NCBI GenBank assembly: GCA_905221605.1
Contig: CAJNDS010002538.1
Location: forward strand, 37,501-101,500
Origin: Symbiodinium natans
Lineage: Eukaryota; Sar; Dinophyceae; Suessiales; Symbiodiniaceae
Direction: 5' to 3'
DNA: 64,000 nt
The notes under the pieces are model-generated. The model worked only from the letters and a program-made list of their open reading frames with translations, had not been told where the DNA came from and searched no databases. Positions 49,878 through 61,429 of the stretch are shown one piece after another. Position 1 is the first letter of the stretch. The number at the start of each line of letters is the position of its first letter. Made by a program: the position numbers and the translations under genes.

Positions 49878-52800
49878 TCAATCGGAGTCAGAATCGTCAG
49901 AGCTCGCGGACTCGCTGTCGCACTTCGCCTCCTGAAGTGCATCTGAGTCCAGGCGCAGCGCGTGCAGGCCGCGACCAAGAAAGAGCTGCAGGAGGCAGGG
50001 CCCGCAGTAGGGGAGGGCCAAGGTACCTTGGGGACCAAATGAACCCCAAAATTTGGGGTCCTCTATACCTTATTCTGCTATAATTCCTATGTTAAGGTAA
50101 TATGAACCCTAAAATTGGGGTGCTATACCTTAGACTACTCTAATTCCTATTATTAAGGTATATGAACCATAAACCCTTTTCTATAATTCCTGTTTTGAGG
50201 TAATATGAACCCTAAACCCTTTTAGGGGTCATAATTCGTCCCCGAGGTGCCCTTCATGCCGAGGAGGGCGAAGCCGCTTGTGGTCAAGAAGAACAGAGCT
50301 CCCAAGAACGCTTGTTGGGGCCGGTCTTGCAGGAGGTTCTTCCACTCCCAGAACCTATACTTCCCCTTAGAACCTTAACAAAAATTAAGATTTATAATAT
50401 CCTCTTGGGTTTGATATAAAGAAAAATAGCACATAATTCCCAAGGGGGGGGGATATAGGAACATGACAACCGGGAACATGACGAGGATGTACACCGCCAG
50501 GAGTCGGGTCATCAGCTTCATGATGAAGCATCGCTCGTCCCAGGAGCTTCGATAGATCACGATGGCGAGCAGGACCCTGCACGCAACGGGAAGGCTCTGA
50601 ATCACCACATGAACCCAGGGGTGCGGACACACAATGTCGTCGAGAAGGCGCAGCGCCGCGATCAGACCAAACGGAACTAGTGCTAGGACGGGCACGGATA
50701 TCTCGGCGTGGCCGGCCTCGTGAATCCCAACCCCCGCACGGGCGACCTGTCTCAGGGTCGGCGTTGACATCCCAGCGGCCAACAGGACTCGGATGGCGTA
50801 GTCCACGGCTTCCGTGTTGGCGCCGATCTCCGCATGAATGCGCGCGGCATCCTCGGCCCTGGAGCAAGTTGCGTGAGCAATTGAACCCCGAAACCCTCGT
50901 TGGAGCTGCAGGGCTTCCTCCGCCCTGGAGAGGCTGTTGACACGGTCCACCTCCATCAAGCAGAACAAGAGTGTGAAGAAACCAAGAAGCACTCGCTGCG
51001 CAGCGAGCGCGATATCGATCTCTTGAAACCCCGGAAGGGCAAGGAAGCCATGGACGGTGCGCCAATGCACTGTCAGTAGCCCTGCTGCCAATGCTCCAAG
51101 CCCGTTCAATACACTTCGGCACCCATTGTGTTGAAGAGTTGTGCCAGCCACCGCGCTGGCTACCGCGAGGCATACAGCCTTGGTGGCCCAGGAACAATGT
51201 TAAAATGAGGATACCCTTTCTGGGGGTTGGTTGCTTCATAAGGGAACCTTGAACCACCAACAGACAGGGACAAAGGGTACCTCTCGGCTGCCAAGAAGCC
51301 AGTATACTGATGACATGGTGAGCATCAGTGTGGCAGGCGGTGTGCTTCCATGACTTTAGAATCACTGCAGCAATCACACCTGTCAATCCAAGCAGAAGCG
51401 TCCGGAACAAAGCTGTGCCCATCTCCTTTCTGTTCGAGCGCCTGGCAATAAGAATCGTCTTTCCCGTCTCATGGGCGCAATATGCCTCATAGCAACACCA
51501 GATCCTCGTGTAGACGCTGCATTCACGATTTGGAACAACAAGGACGTAAGTGGAGGCTTGCAGAGCCAGCGCAAATGGCGAATTGCCAGGGGACTGTAGC
51601 AAGGCTCCTATGTCCAAGTTTTGCGGATTGGCCAGCATGCAACACCAGGCATGCCGCGCACCTGCAGGCACAACGCGAAACTATCTATGATCTGTTCTGT
51701 TGAAGAAATCGAATCAGCAAAGCTATCAAGTACTGCTACAAAAGCACTCATGATGATGACCTGGAGAAGAAGAACTCATACATTCTATGAGGTTTAGGGT
51801 ATAGGGTGTGCTAAGCTCGCGCGCTATGCCCGCCTCAAGGAAACCCTATTCACAACCCACAGCGGGCCAAACCGGAGCCAGCCCAAACCCAAACTCACAT
51901 GTAGAACATGTTTGGAGGAGACGTGAATCACGTGGGACACTTGGACACTTGAAACGCTAGGAACAGTTGCTGAAATGCGCGCCGTAGTGATTGTAATATC
52001 GGCTTCAAACAGAGTGAAAGTGGATGAAATACCCAGAAAAGCCCCTGTGAGAAGAAGTTCTCTGTTGGGGATTCTAGTGAGTCCTTCAACGCAGTAACTT
52101 GTCCATTGTGGATTTTCTGTTCATCTGTTCACACGAGTTTCATGGTAATACAAGCGGCGACAGGGAAAAGAGCACGCGTGATTAAAATTTGAACAGTGGA
52201 CTAGCAAACAAGGAAATCACATGAACGGGAAATTCACGCTTCAATACCATCATTGCAATTTCCCATCCATGTGTAGAAATAAAGAACAATATAAATAATA
52301 TAGCGGTTGAACGAAAGATGAATAAGAAAAAGAATAAGAATAAGAATAAGAATAAGAATAAGAATAAGAATAAGAATAAGAATAAGAATAAGAAGAAGAC
52401 GACGAAGAATAAGAAGAACGGCCAGTGTCTTATTCTCATTAAGTGTTCTCTTCTGTTCGTTCGCTCGTTCAAAAGTCCCCCATTCACTGTGCTCATGTGT
52501 TCACTTTATTCACTCTGTCTTCACTTGTTCACTTGCAGGGGGAACAAGGTCAACACACTCTGGGGCTGGAACCCCTAAACCTCAAACACTAAACCATAAA
52601 CCCCCTTACCCTAAACCCTAAACCCTATACCTGGTGCTTGACTCGCCCACATGCCAGAGGGGTGGTGGGTTTAGGGTTCAGGGTTTAGGGTTTATAGGGT
52701 TTAGGGTTTAGGGTTGTTTAGGGTTTAGGGTTTAGGGTTGTTTAGGGTTTAGGGTTGTTTAGGGCTTGAGGTGAACAACTCTGGTTCTTTATTTGCCTTT

Positions 52801-53724
52801 GAAGGCCACTCTTCCATCGTGCTATAAAGCGGGCAGGGGAAACCCACGCCTTGTTTTCGGTGCCTACTGATGTATTCACGCATAACACAGTAGTACGTGC
52901 AACAAACACGCGTAGGTATGCGTGTATATATATATATATATACGTATATATATACACCATATTGCATACGTGTATGATGTATATATGTCTATTCTATATA
53001 TGGTCGTTTACATATCTATGATTAAACTGACTTTGCGAATTCCGGTGTAACACCTACGTATCTTCTGTGTGTGTGTTTCACTTCTGACTGTATAGGATTT
53101 GCCTCTGAAAAGATCGCGAACATCTCCTAAGTCTCTGTAGTCGACTACTTGCCGACTGAAGTACTCGGTTTACAGTGCATCCTCAGCAGCGCCCAAGCCT
53201 GCAGGCCAGGAGAAGAGCACCTTGGAGAGGAACTCGAAGATGCCCTCCTGCCAGGCGTGGCTGATGAAGAGGTCGCAGTCCAGGCCTTCGGGGTGCCTCA
53301 TCAAGGCCCAGCTCACCTTGCCGGCCTGCTCCGTCACCGGCATGATGTGCTTCTCGTTGACGAGGTAGATGCTCGGCCCATGAACCTCGTCAGAAGGCGG
53401 AAGGGCGCGATCCTCCACGTCGCGCTCCGAAGGGCGCAGCTCGCCCTCGGAAACAGCCCGGCGCACCTCCTGCTTCAAGTACTTCAGGTCTGCGTACGTC
53501 ACGCACCAGCGATCCGGAGGAACCGACTCGTGCAAGGCCACGGCCTCCAGCGTCGTGTATCGCCGAGAGACTCGGGAGTCGCGGAGCATTGCGTCGGATT
53601 GCATGGGAGCAGTTCGGACGGGTCTGGCATATAGTCTGCAGGACTTATACAAAATGCCACACATTATGCCATGAAGCAGGCTAAGTTTTGAACTGTCGGT
53701 TTCTCCCAAACCCCCAAAACCCAT
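49878..53724 (-). CDS. TIR-like multi-pass membrane protein, copy 1 (TIR1)
   Basis: Exons on the minus strand: 53199 to about 53724, 51300-51661,50463-51178,50251-50354 and 49878-50026. The N-terminal exon has CDLFISHAWQEGIFEFLSKV, the first strand of a TIR-like fold; the second exon has YTRIWCCYEAY, the usual later TIR-like motif. The last three pieces encode several membrane helices and end in an acidic Ser/Asp tail. They total 716+104+149=969 nt, the exact length of the uninterrupted last exon of TIR2. Exon 2 is 362 nt in both copies. The 5' end of exon 1 differs from TIR2 and the start codon is unsure. TIR domains serve in protein assembly or NAD breakdown; which applies here cannot be told. 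Long open frames that run through the two extra introns are read-through artefacts. Confidence 0.82.
50027..50250 (-). repeat. Family A introner, recent intron in TIR1 (224 nt)
   Basis: Minus-strand intron starts GCACCTCGGGGACGAATTAT and ends TTTGGTCCCCAAG; the exon resumes GTACCTTGG. TIR2 has the empty site ATGAAAGGTACCTTGG. Flanking copies of GGCACCT and GGTACCT look like a target-site duplication. Inside are three TAATTCCTATnTTAAGGTA-type units. Confidence 0.92.
50355..50462 (-). repeat. Second recent intron in TIR1 (108 nt)
   Basis: Minus-strand intron starts GTTCCTATATCCCCC and ends GGGGAAGTATAG; the exon resumes GTTCTGGG. The empty site in TIR2 is CATGTTCTGGGAG. GTTC is duplicated on both sides, and CTATATCCCC/GGGGAAGTATAG are terminal inverted repeats. 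It is a different family from A. Confidence 0.9.
51179..51299 (-). repeat. TIR1 intron 2 with short inverted repeat
   Basis: GC donor (GCTTCTTGG) and acceptor CCACCAAG. It contains GGTACCCTTTGTCCC and AAAGGGTATCC in inverse. The homologous TIR2 intron is at 56786-56909. Confidence 0.6.
51710..53150 (-). other. TIR1 intron 1 with hexanucleotide and TA repeats
   Basis: Shares long stretches with TIR2 intron 1 (for example GGCCACTCTTCCATCGTGCTAT). It holds an (AATAAG)n run at 52318-52400, TTTAGGG units at 52680-52765 and TA repeats at 52925-52955. No exon was seen inside. Confidence 0.65.
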
Positions 53725-55690
53725 GAACTACAGGATGATTGCAGAGCATTCTGGGGCTCAGGGCCCATGTTGCATGTGGGCCTATGGCGAAACATGCACA
53801 AGTCTACAGCCCTTGGAACAAAATCTGGTGTTTCCAGTTATGTCTGGGTTTAGGGCTTTTAGAGCTTATAGGGTTCTATAGTGTCACGTACACCTCATGC
53901 GGCCGGAAAATATGCCCACCGGACCAATCCCCAAGTTCTGCAGCTCCGCGAGGGTTTTGTGACAGGCTATTCTAGACCCTGAACTGTGCAGCGGTTGATT
54001 CTGGAGATTAGAAAGCCCTACAGAACCCCTATCTTACACAGGGCGCCTCTGCGAACCCGCCACGGAAAGGCCTCTGGCAGCGGCCGAACCCTGGGCTTTG
54101 GGGCCTATAAGGCATGTAAGGGTTTGAAGAGCTTGTACGATTTCCCTTGGGTTGGGTTAGGGCTTTCATGGGTATGGGCTTGAAGAAACCCCAAAATCGG
54201 CCAAGATCCTATCACAGAAACCCTACACCCGAAATACCCTGGCCCGGAAAAATGCCTAAAACCCAAAAGACCCTATATAATTTTGAGCCTCAGAATCAAA
54301 CCTAAAGCCCGCTTCAGTCATCTCTTCCAGTCACTGAGGCCACCTGCGCACTGCTGCAGCTCGGGGGGCGTGGCCGCCCGGATCAAACCTGTGCGCTAAA
54401 CCCTAAACCCTAAACCCTAGAACCCCACCCTAGACCCTAAACCCTAAACCCTGAACCCTGAACCCTAGACCCTAGACCCTAAACCCTAAACCTTACACCC
54501 TAACACCCTAACACCCTAACACCCTAAAACCCTAAACCCCAAACCCCACACCCTACAGAAGGCCTCAACTCCTTAACCTGGCTTCGCCTTTCCCTCGGAG
54601 GGCTTTAGTTCAACTCTGGGAAATGTGGGCCGAGCCACTTTTCTAGTTCATGGTTGGGACAATATTAAAATTTTAAACTTATATTCCTTATTGGGTTTAG
54701 GTACCCTTAAAAATGTAAAATGTTACCCAACTATGACAAAGTTTCGTTGAGGGCTCTTACAAGGCTTACGGGGGTAGTTCGAGGGGTCTCGTGGAGTGTA
54801 CATGAGGCCTGACAGGTGCGAATAAGACCTGCTCAAAGCCCTCATCCCGAAACCCTAAATCCTGTAAGTTGTTGGGTTTGAGGTGTTTTGGTAGTGTTGC
54901 AGGAAACCGCAGGTCTCCAACGCGTGAGCTCAACCTAACAGGGCCTCGTCAATATTTATTCAGGGTTTAGGGTTTTAGGGTTCAGGGTTTAGGGATTACA
55001 GGGTTTTTAGGGTGATTGGGTTTAGGGTGATTGGCTTCACAGGGTTTATAGGTTGTAAAGGGTAAGCAAGCGCTTTAAGGTCTTAAGCCGGTTTCTACGT
55101 TAAGGCTCTTGGCAGGGGCTGAATATATGGGGTCGCCATATTTTGGGCTTCTAGAGGCCTCCAACTCGCCTAAAAGCATCTTAGCGGGTGGAGTAGTAGG
55201 GAGCCAAGCACACAATACATCCCCAAATAGAACCCATCAAGGGACACTCTAAGTGGACACTCTACACATGACTGCGCCCTTCGCACTGTAAACCCTAGCA
55301 AAAGCCCTAAACCTGAAACCCTCCTAAACCCTAATAAGCTCGAAATCATAAGCCCTAAACCCGAAACCCGAACAAATCCTATAAGCCCTAAACCCGAAGC
55401 CCGAATAAGTTCTACAACCCCCAGGGTCGAAACCTTGTGACTAACGAAAGGCATTCAGGAAAGAGGCTTCCTAAACCCTTCAAAATACTGAACCCTAAAA
55501 CCCTAAAACCCGAAAACCCTAAAACCCTTAAACCCTAACCCCTACGTAAGAGGCCCCAAGCCCGTCCCCGAAGCAAAGAGTCCCCTACCCAAAAACCGCC
55601 CCCTAGAATGCTTGTTGTAGGGTGTTAGGGTCTTAAGGTTAAACGTTGAGGTTTGGGGTTTTGGGGCTTAGGGTTTTGGAGTTTAAGGGT
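53725..55690. other. Spacer between TIR1 and TIR2
   Basis: Mostly degenerate CCCTAAA-type sequence: clear arrays at 54400-54550 with CCCTAACA variants, and scattered units to 55,690. No gene recognised. Confidence 0.5.
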
Positions 55691-55816
55691 TAGGGTTTAC
55701 AGGTTTAGGAGACAAGCTCACTCTTGGTATGCAACTACCATCTTCCTCATGGTTTTGATCATGTGGCTGCCTTTCCCGCTGAGTGCTTGCACCATATGTC
55801 GTGCAAGCGGACTCAC

Positions 55817-58800
55817 TCAATCAGAGTCAGAACCGTCAGAGCTCGCGGACTCGCTGTCACGCTTCGCCTCCTGAAGTGCATCTGAGTCCAGGCGAAGCGC
55901 GTGCAGGCCGCGCCCAAGAAAGAGCTGCAGGAGGCAGGGCCCGCAGTAGGGGAGGGCCAAGGTACCTTTCATGCCAAGGAGGGCGAAGCCGCTTGTGGTC
56001 AAGAAAAACAGGGCTCCAGCGCAGGCTTGCTGGGGCCGGTCTTGAAGGAGTTGCTTCCACTCCCAGAACATGACAACTGGGAACATGACGAGGATGTACA
56101 CAGCAAGGAGTCTGGTCATCAACTTCATGATGAAGCATCGCTCGTCCCTGGAGCTTCGATAGATCACGATGGCGAGCAGGACCCTGCACGCAACAGGAAG
56201 GCTCTGAATCACCACATGAACCCAGGGGTGCCGACACACAATGTCGTCGAGAAGGCGCAATGTCGCAATCAGACCAAGTGGCACCAGTGCGAGGGAAGGC
56301 ACGGAAATCTCAGCGTGCCCGGCCTCCTGAATCCCAACCCCCGCACGTGCCACCTGTCGAAGAGTCGGCGTTGACATCCCGGCGGCCAACAGGACTCCGA
56401 TGGCATAGTCCACGGCTTCCGTGTTCGTTCCGATCTCCGCATGAATTCGTGCCGCATCCTCGGCCCTGGAGCAAGTTGCGTGAGCAATTGAACCCCGGAA
56501 CCCTCGTTGGAGCTGCAGGGCTTCCTCCGCCCTGGAGAGGCTGTTGACACGGTCCACCTCCATCAAGCAGAAGCACACTGCGAAGCAACCCAGAATGATT
56601 CGCTGCTCAGCGAGCGCTGTATCGATCTCTTGGAACCCGGGAAGGTCAAGGAAACCATGAACGGTGTGCCAATGCACCGTCAGTAGCCCCGCTGCCAATG
56701 CTCCAAGCCCGTTCAATACACTTCGGCACCCATTGTGTTGAAGAGTTGTGCCAGCGACAGCGCTGGCTACCGCGAGGCATAAAGCCTTGGTGGCCCAGGA
56801 ACAATATTGTCAATAAGAAGGGTACCCTTTCTGGGGGTTAGTGACTTTATAGTAAGGGAACCTTGACCCGAAAAAGAGCAAAAAGGCTACCACTGGGCTA
56901 CAAAGAAGCCAGTAGACTGATAACATGGTGAGCATAAGTGTGGAAGGCGGTGTGCTTCCATGACTTCAGAATCACTGCAGTAATCATACCTGTCAATCCC
57001 AGCAGAAGCGTCCGGAACAAAGCTGTGCCCATCTCCTTTCTGTTCGAGCGCCTGGCAATAAGAATCGTCTTTCCTGTCTCATGGGCGCAATATGCCTCAT
57101 AGCAACACCAGAGCCTCGTGTAGACGCTGCATTCACGATTTGGAACAACAAGGACGTAAGTAGAGGCTTGCAGAGCCAGCGCAAATGGCGAATTGCCAGG
57201 GGACTGTAGCAAGGCTCCTATGTCCAAGTTTTGCGGGTTGGCCAGCATGCAGCACCAGGCATGACGCGCGCCTGCAGGCACGAGCAAAACTATCTAATCT
57301 GTTCTACTAATATTCATATTCGAATCGGCAAAGATCTGACGCCGGGCACCATGAAACAAATCACTCACCATGATGACTTGGAGAAGAAGAACTCATACAT
57401 GTAGGGTTTTAGGGTTTAGGGTGTGCCTGGTTCGCGCGCTGGTAAGCGCGCTTTAATGTAGACGTGCCCAACTCAAGGCCACCCAATCACAACCCACAGC
57501 GGGCCAAACCGGAGCCAGCCTAAACATCAGCGCACATGTCGAACTTTTTTTGAGGACACGTGAGTCATGTGGGACAGTTGGACACTTGAAACACTTGGAA
57601 CACGAATGAGATGTGCACCTTCATGAGTATAGCATTGGCTTCAAAAAGAGTGAAAGTGCAGTAAAAGACCCAGAAAAGCCCCGGTAAACAAAAGTTCTTT
57701 GTTGGGGCTTCTAATGAGTCCTTTAACGCCGTAACTTGTCAATGGTGCATTTTCATCTGTTCACACGGGTTTCACATTAATACAAGCGGCGAAAGGGAAA
57801 AGCGCGCTCGTGATTAACATTTAATGGTGAACTTGCAAACAAGGAAATGAAAGAATGAACGGGAAATTCACGCTCATTGACTATCATTGAAATTTCCCGT
57901 GCGTTTTAGTCGTTCTGCAACGGGCCATGTACTGCTTTATTAGGCCTGAACCCCCAAACCCTAAATAAAGCCTATATAAACCTTCGCCCTCCACCTTCCG
58001 GGACTGACCCTCGGCTCGCCCACAACCAACAGAAGGAGAGGGGTGGCGGGCGGGTTTAGGGTTTAGGGTTTAGGGTTTAGGGTTTAGGGTTTAGGGTTTA
58101 GGGTTTAGGGGTTAGGGTGGGGTTAGGGTTTAGGGTTTAGGGTTTAGGGTTGTTTAGGGCTTGACGCGAACAACTCTGGTCCTTTACTATCCTTTCGAGG
58201 CCACTCTTCCATCGTGCTATAGAGAACGGGCAGGGGAAACCCACAGCCGTTTTGTGGGTATGGTTGATTTAATCGTTGATTTAATCCCCATTTTTTTCCC
58301 CCGGCTGCGGATGCCAGTCAGGGGGCCCAACTCATGAGCCCCCAGGAACCTGGGTCCCGTGAACTGGGATCGGGTACGGGGGATAGGCGGGGCTTAGGGC
58401 CTTAGGGTTTATAGGGCAACGCGGGCCAATGCTACATAGCGGACTTGTGTGGCAGGACGATTTTGGTCAGGGGGGGGCTATAAGCCCTAAGCCCTAAGCC
58501 CTAAGCCCTAAGCCCTAAGCCCTAAACCCTAAACCCCAAACCCTACACCTGGCTCAAGGAGGTAACCCTGAGCTTCAGCCCCTTGCGGGGCGCATGGAGG
58601 CCTCAAAGAAGCCTTGTGTTCGGTGCCTATAGTAGATGTATTTACGCACAACAAAGTAGCACATGCAACAAAAACACGTGTGTGTGTGTGTGCTTGTAAA
58701 TATGCATTGTCATATTGCATACGTGTATGATGTACTCAGGTTCCCGAAATAACTTGTCGAAGTTATAAACATACTTATAAGTTACTTAGCACACGTAGCA

Positions 58801-60598
58801 CCTAAGTATACTTAGCTAAGTTAAAACCTAACTTATAAGTAGCCCCTAAATAGGTTGGCTTTTGGTTTACATGGTTTTTTTGATTGGGACGCTGAGAATG
58901 ACAAAAAAAACATTGAGTCTGAGTTTTTTGAGCGAAATGTGGTGAGACATTGGCTAAATGTAGGACGACATGTGTGAGAGTCTCTATTGTTCTTGTAAAA
59001 AATTGCCCTAAACCCTCAACCCTAAACCCGTTTAGGGCGGAACTAGGAAGCTGCAGAAGTCGGCTCGGGCAGACCAGAGCGGCTGCACGCGAATATGGGG
59101 GTTTGCCGGCACGTGGAAATCCATACAAGAACCATACAAGAATCAGAGGCAACGGCCCGTGCCAGCCATACAAGAATACAAGATCCCGGCCAGGACGCAG
59201 GAACAGATTACAGGACATGGCTCATGTGATGCTGCTGGTCATACAAGAAAACAAGAATGGGCCGTGGTTGTCCCAGAGGCCTATCGTTCTACACAAGAAA
59301 ACAAGAATCCGGCCGTATGCTTTTCCCATACAAGAAAATACAAGAATTAGCCGTCGTTGTATTTCCCCACGGAAATGAAGTTTGCGGTCCACGACCTCCG
59401 TCATGGCAGTTGCAAGGCCTATACGAAAAACTCCTTAAAAGCTACGCAGCTCCTTGAGCAAAAGGCCTCCAACTTGTACCAAGAACACTGTGACTTTAAC
59501 AGCCTACAAATCGAAGAAAACTTCTTAACCACCAAAATACATACTTTGATACATTTTTGGCTTCGTGCTGTGCTTTAGACACAAAAAGACATGAAAACTA
59601 AGTACCATTTAAGTAGCTGTTACGTAACGCCGCAGTACCCCCGAACTAACACCGAAGTAAACACATATGTAAGCTAAGTATACATAAACTTACATATATC
59701 TGTTCCGATTAGATAGCCTACATAGATGTATACTTGTCTTGGTCATAACATAATTTAACCAACTTGTAACTTCACTTATAACTTGCGCAAGTAATATCGG
59801 GAACCTTAGTATGGATTCATACTACATGGTCGTTTACATATTATGTTTAGACTGACTTTGCTAATTACCGTGCAATAACTGAGTATCTTCTGTGCGTGTG
59901 TGTGTGTGTGTGGGTGTGTGTGTGTGTGTGTTTCATTTCTAATTCTATATGGATGTGCCTCTGTAAAGATTGCGAGAAAATCGTAAGTCTCTGTAGTCGA
60001 TGACACGATAGAAGTGTATTCAGCTTCATAAGTGCATCAAGCCTGAAGGCCAGGAGAAGAGGACCTTGGAGAGGAACTCGAAGATGCCCTCCTGCCAGGC
60101 GTGGCTGATGAAGAGGTCGCAGTCCAGGCCTTCGGGGTGCCTCATCAAGGCCCAGCTCACCTTGCCGGCCTGCTCCGTCACCGGCATGATGTGCTTCTCG
60201 TTGACGAGGTAGATGCTCGGCCCATGAACCTCGTCAGAAGGCGGAAGGGCGCGATCCTCCGCGGCGCGATCCGAAGGGCGCAGCTCGCCCTCGGAAACGG
60301 CCCGGCGCACTTCCTGCTTCAGGTACTTCAGGTCTGCGTATGTCACGCACCAGCGATCCGGAGGAACCGACTCGTGCAAGGCCACAGCCTCCAGCGTTGT
60401 GTATCTTCGAGAGACTCGGGAGTCGCTGCGGAGCATGGCGTCGGATTGCATGGGAGCAGTTCGGACGGGTCTGGCATATAGACTGCAGGGCTTATCACGA
60501 AAAGGCATAAAGCAGACTAATTTGAGCAACCACTCCAAGAACCCATGACCTGCGGGATGACTGTAAAGAGTTTTGAGGCTGGTGGCCATGTTGCGCAT
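55817..60598 (-). CDS. TIR-like multi-pass membrane protein, copy 2 (TIR2), complete
   Basis: Three exons on the minus strand: 60043-60598 (556 nt), 56910-57271 (362 nt) and 55817-56785 (969 nt), a total of 1887 nt or 628 residues plus stop. Both introns use GC donors (GCTTGATGC and GCTTCTTTG). The joins are exactly in frame: CCTTCAG with GCGCGCG, and CTG with GCTTTA. Motifs are CDLFISHAW (residues 160-168), RLWCCYEAY (about 238-246), and about eight hydrophobic helices from residue 265 on. One example is AEISVPSLALVPLGLIATLR. It ends with an acidic tail (SESASSDGSDSD). The start Met is the first in a long open frame. Probably a membrane-anchored signalling protein; ligand and partners are unknown. 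Confidence 0.85.
58055..58150 (+). repeat. TTTAGGG array inside TIR2 intron 1
   Basis: About 13 units at the site matching the TTTAGGG units of TIR1 intron 1, so the array predates the gene duplication but has changed length. Confidence 0.9.
58238..58609. repeat. About 370-bp insertion in TIR2 intron 1 with telomere-like arms
   Basis: Absent from TIR1, where CCCAC runs on to CCTTGTTTTCGGTGCC. It contains GGCTTAGGGCCTTAGGG at 58390-58412 and (GCCCTAA)n at 58486-58535 in inverse, around about 70 bp of unique sequence. No clear terminal repeats at the outer ends. Confidence 0.6.
58735..59809. mobile_element. TA-flanked DNA transposon (non-autonomous), 1,075 bp, in TIR2 intron 1
   Basis: Left end CTCAGGTTCCCGAAATAACTT; the right end in inverse reads CTAAGGTTCCCGATATTACTT. 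It is flanked by TA on each side and missing from TIR1. The interior has five or more ATACAAGAA-type units (59128-59345) and an open plus frame at about 59357-59578 (AVHDLRHGSCKAYTKNSLKA) that is not a recognised transposase. Confidence 0.8.
59896..59932. repeat. GT microsatellite
   Basis: (GT)n with one GGGT break. TIR1 has a shorter version near 53068. Confidence 0.9.
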
Positions 60599-60649
60599 GG
60601 CCTACGGCGACAGCATGTCTAGCTTGAGAGCTACCGCAGTCGGAGGGAA

Positions 60650-60960
60650 CCTTTTCATAAGCAACGTTGGCCAACAAGGTTCAATCATCACCAGATCTAA
60701 GAGTGACCTAGGAGTAAGGCAGGGCACCCTTTTTGTTTAAAGGGCACTATAAAGGGGAACCGAAGCCCTCAAAAAACCAAGGGAATAAGGACCCACTCTG
60801 GGTCCTGCATAATAATGAAGAAGTCTACAAAACTCATTCCCCAGCCCGACACCCCCAACTACGTCACTACGTGCTGCTCCAAGGCCCGGAAGTAAGGGGC
60901 CCCGGCACGGGGGGGGAGGTTGATGCAAATACACCGGCCCCCTGAGCACCTGGGCACTGA
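60650..60960. other. Upstream flank of TIR2
   Basis: A block at 60690-60790 resembles 19705-19790. It would contain the TIR2 promoter or trans-splice acceptor. No motif could be assigned. Confidence 0.35.
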
Positions 60961-60962
60961 AG

Positions 60963-61125
60963 GAGTTGGGTTCAGGGTTCAGGGTTCAGGGTTCAGGGTT
61001 CAGGGTTTAGGGTTTAGGGTTTAGGGTTTAGGGTTTAGGGTTTAGGGTTTAGGGTTTAGGGTTTAGGGTTTAGGGTTTAGGGTTTAGGGTTTAGGGTTTA
61101 GGGTTTAGGGTTTAGGGTTTAGGGT
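60963..61125 (+). repeat. TTCAGGG/TTTAGGG array
   Basis: About 23 units: five TTCAGGG then TTTAGGG, perfect. Confidence 0.97.
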
Positions 61126-61129
61126 GCGT

Positions 61130-61420
61130 GTGCTCCCTTGGAAGAGTCTATGGAGGAGCCCCCCATGTCACCAAGGCTGCAGCTGGCTATGATGCGGTCG
61201 CTGCAGGCTGTTGGGGCTGGAGGACTCAGTGGCTGTTCGGTGTTGGACCCAAGTTGGGGTAGGGTTGCTTCACACTCTCGTCTCCATCTCCTACTCGCAT
61301 GGTGGTCGGTAGGGCTACCTGTGCTGCTTCCTCGGCTTCAGTGGGTTTGCTCGTCCTTGTGGTGGCTGAAGCTTATGAGCACCGATAAGCTACAAACGCA
61401 AAACGCTCCACAACCCTAAA
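61130..61420. other. Possible exon, strand uncertain
   Basis: The plus strand reads SPRLQLAMMRSLQAVGAGGL, which resembles the Ala-rich module. The minus strand reads ACSDRIIASCSLGDMGGSSI. Neither could be preferred. Confidence 0.3.
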
Positions 61421-61429
61421 ACCCTCTAC

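Noticed and set aside
50385-51671. A 428-codon frame across TIR1
   Set aside because: It runs in the wrong frame through exon 3 and through introns; comparison with TIR2 shows the true exon layout.
52318-52410. Lys/Asn-rich open frame
   Set aside because: It is the translation of an (AATAAG)n microsatellite inside an intron.
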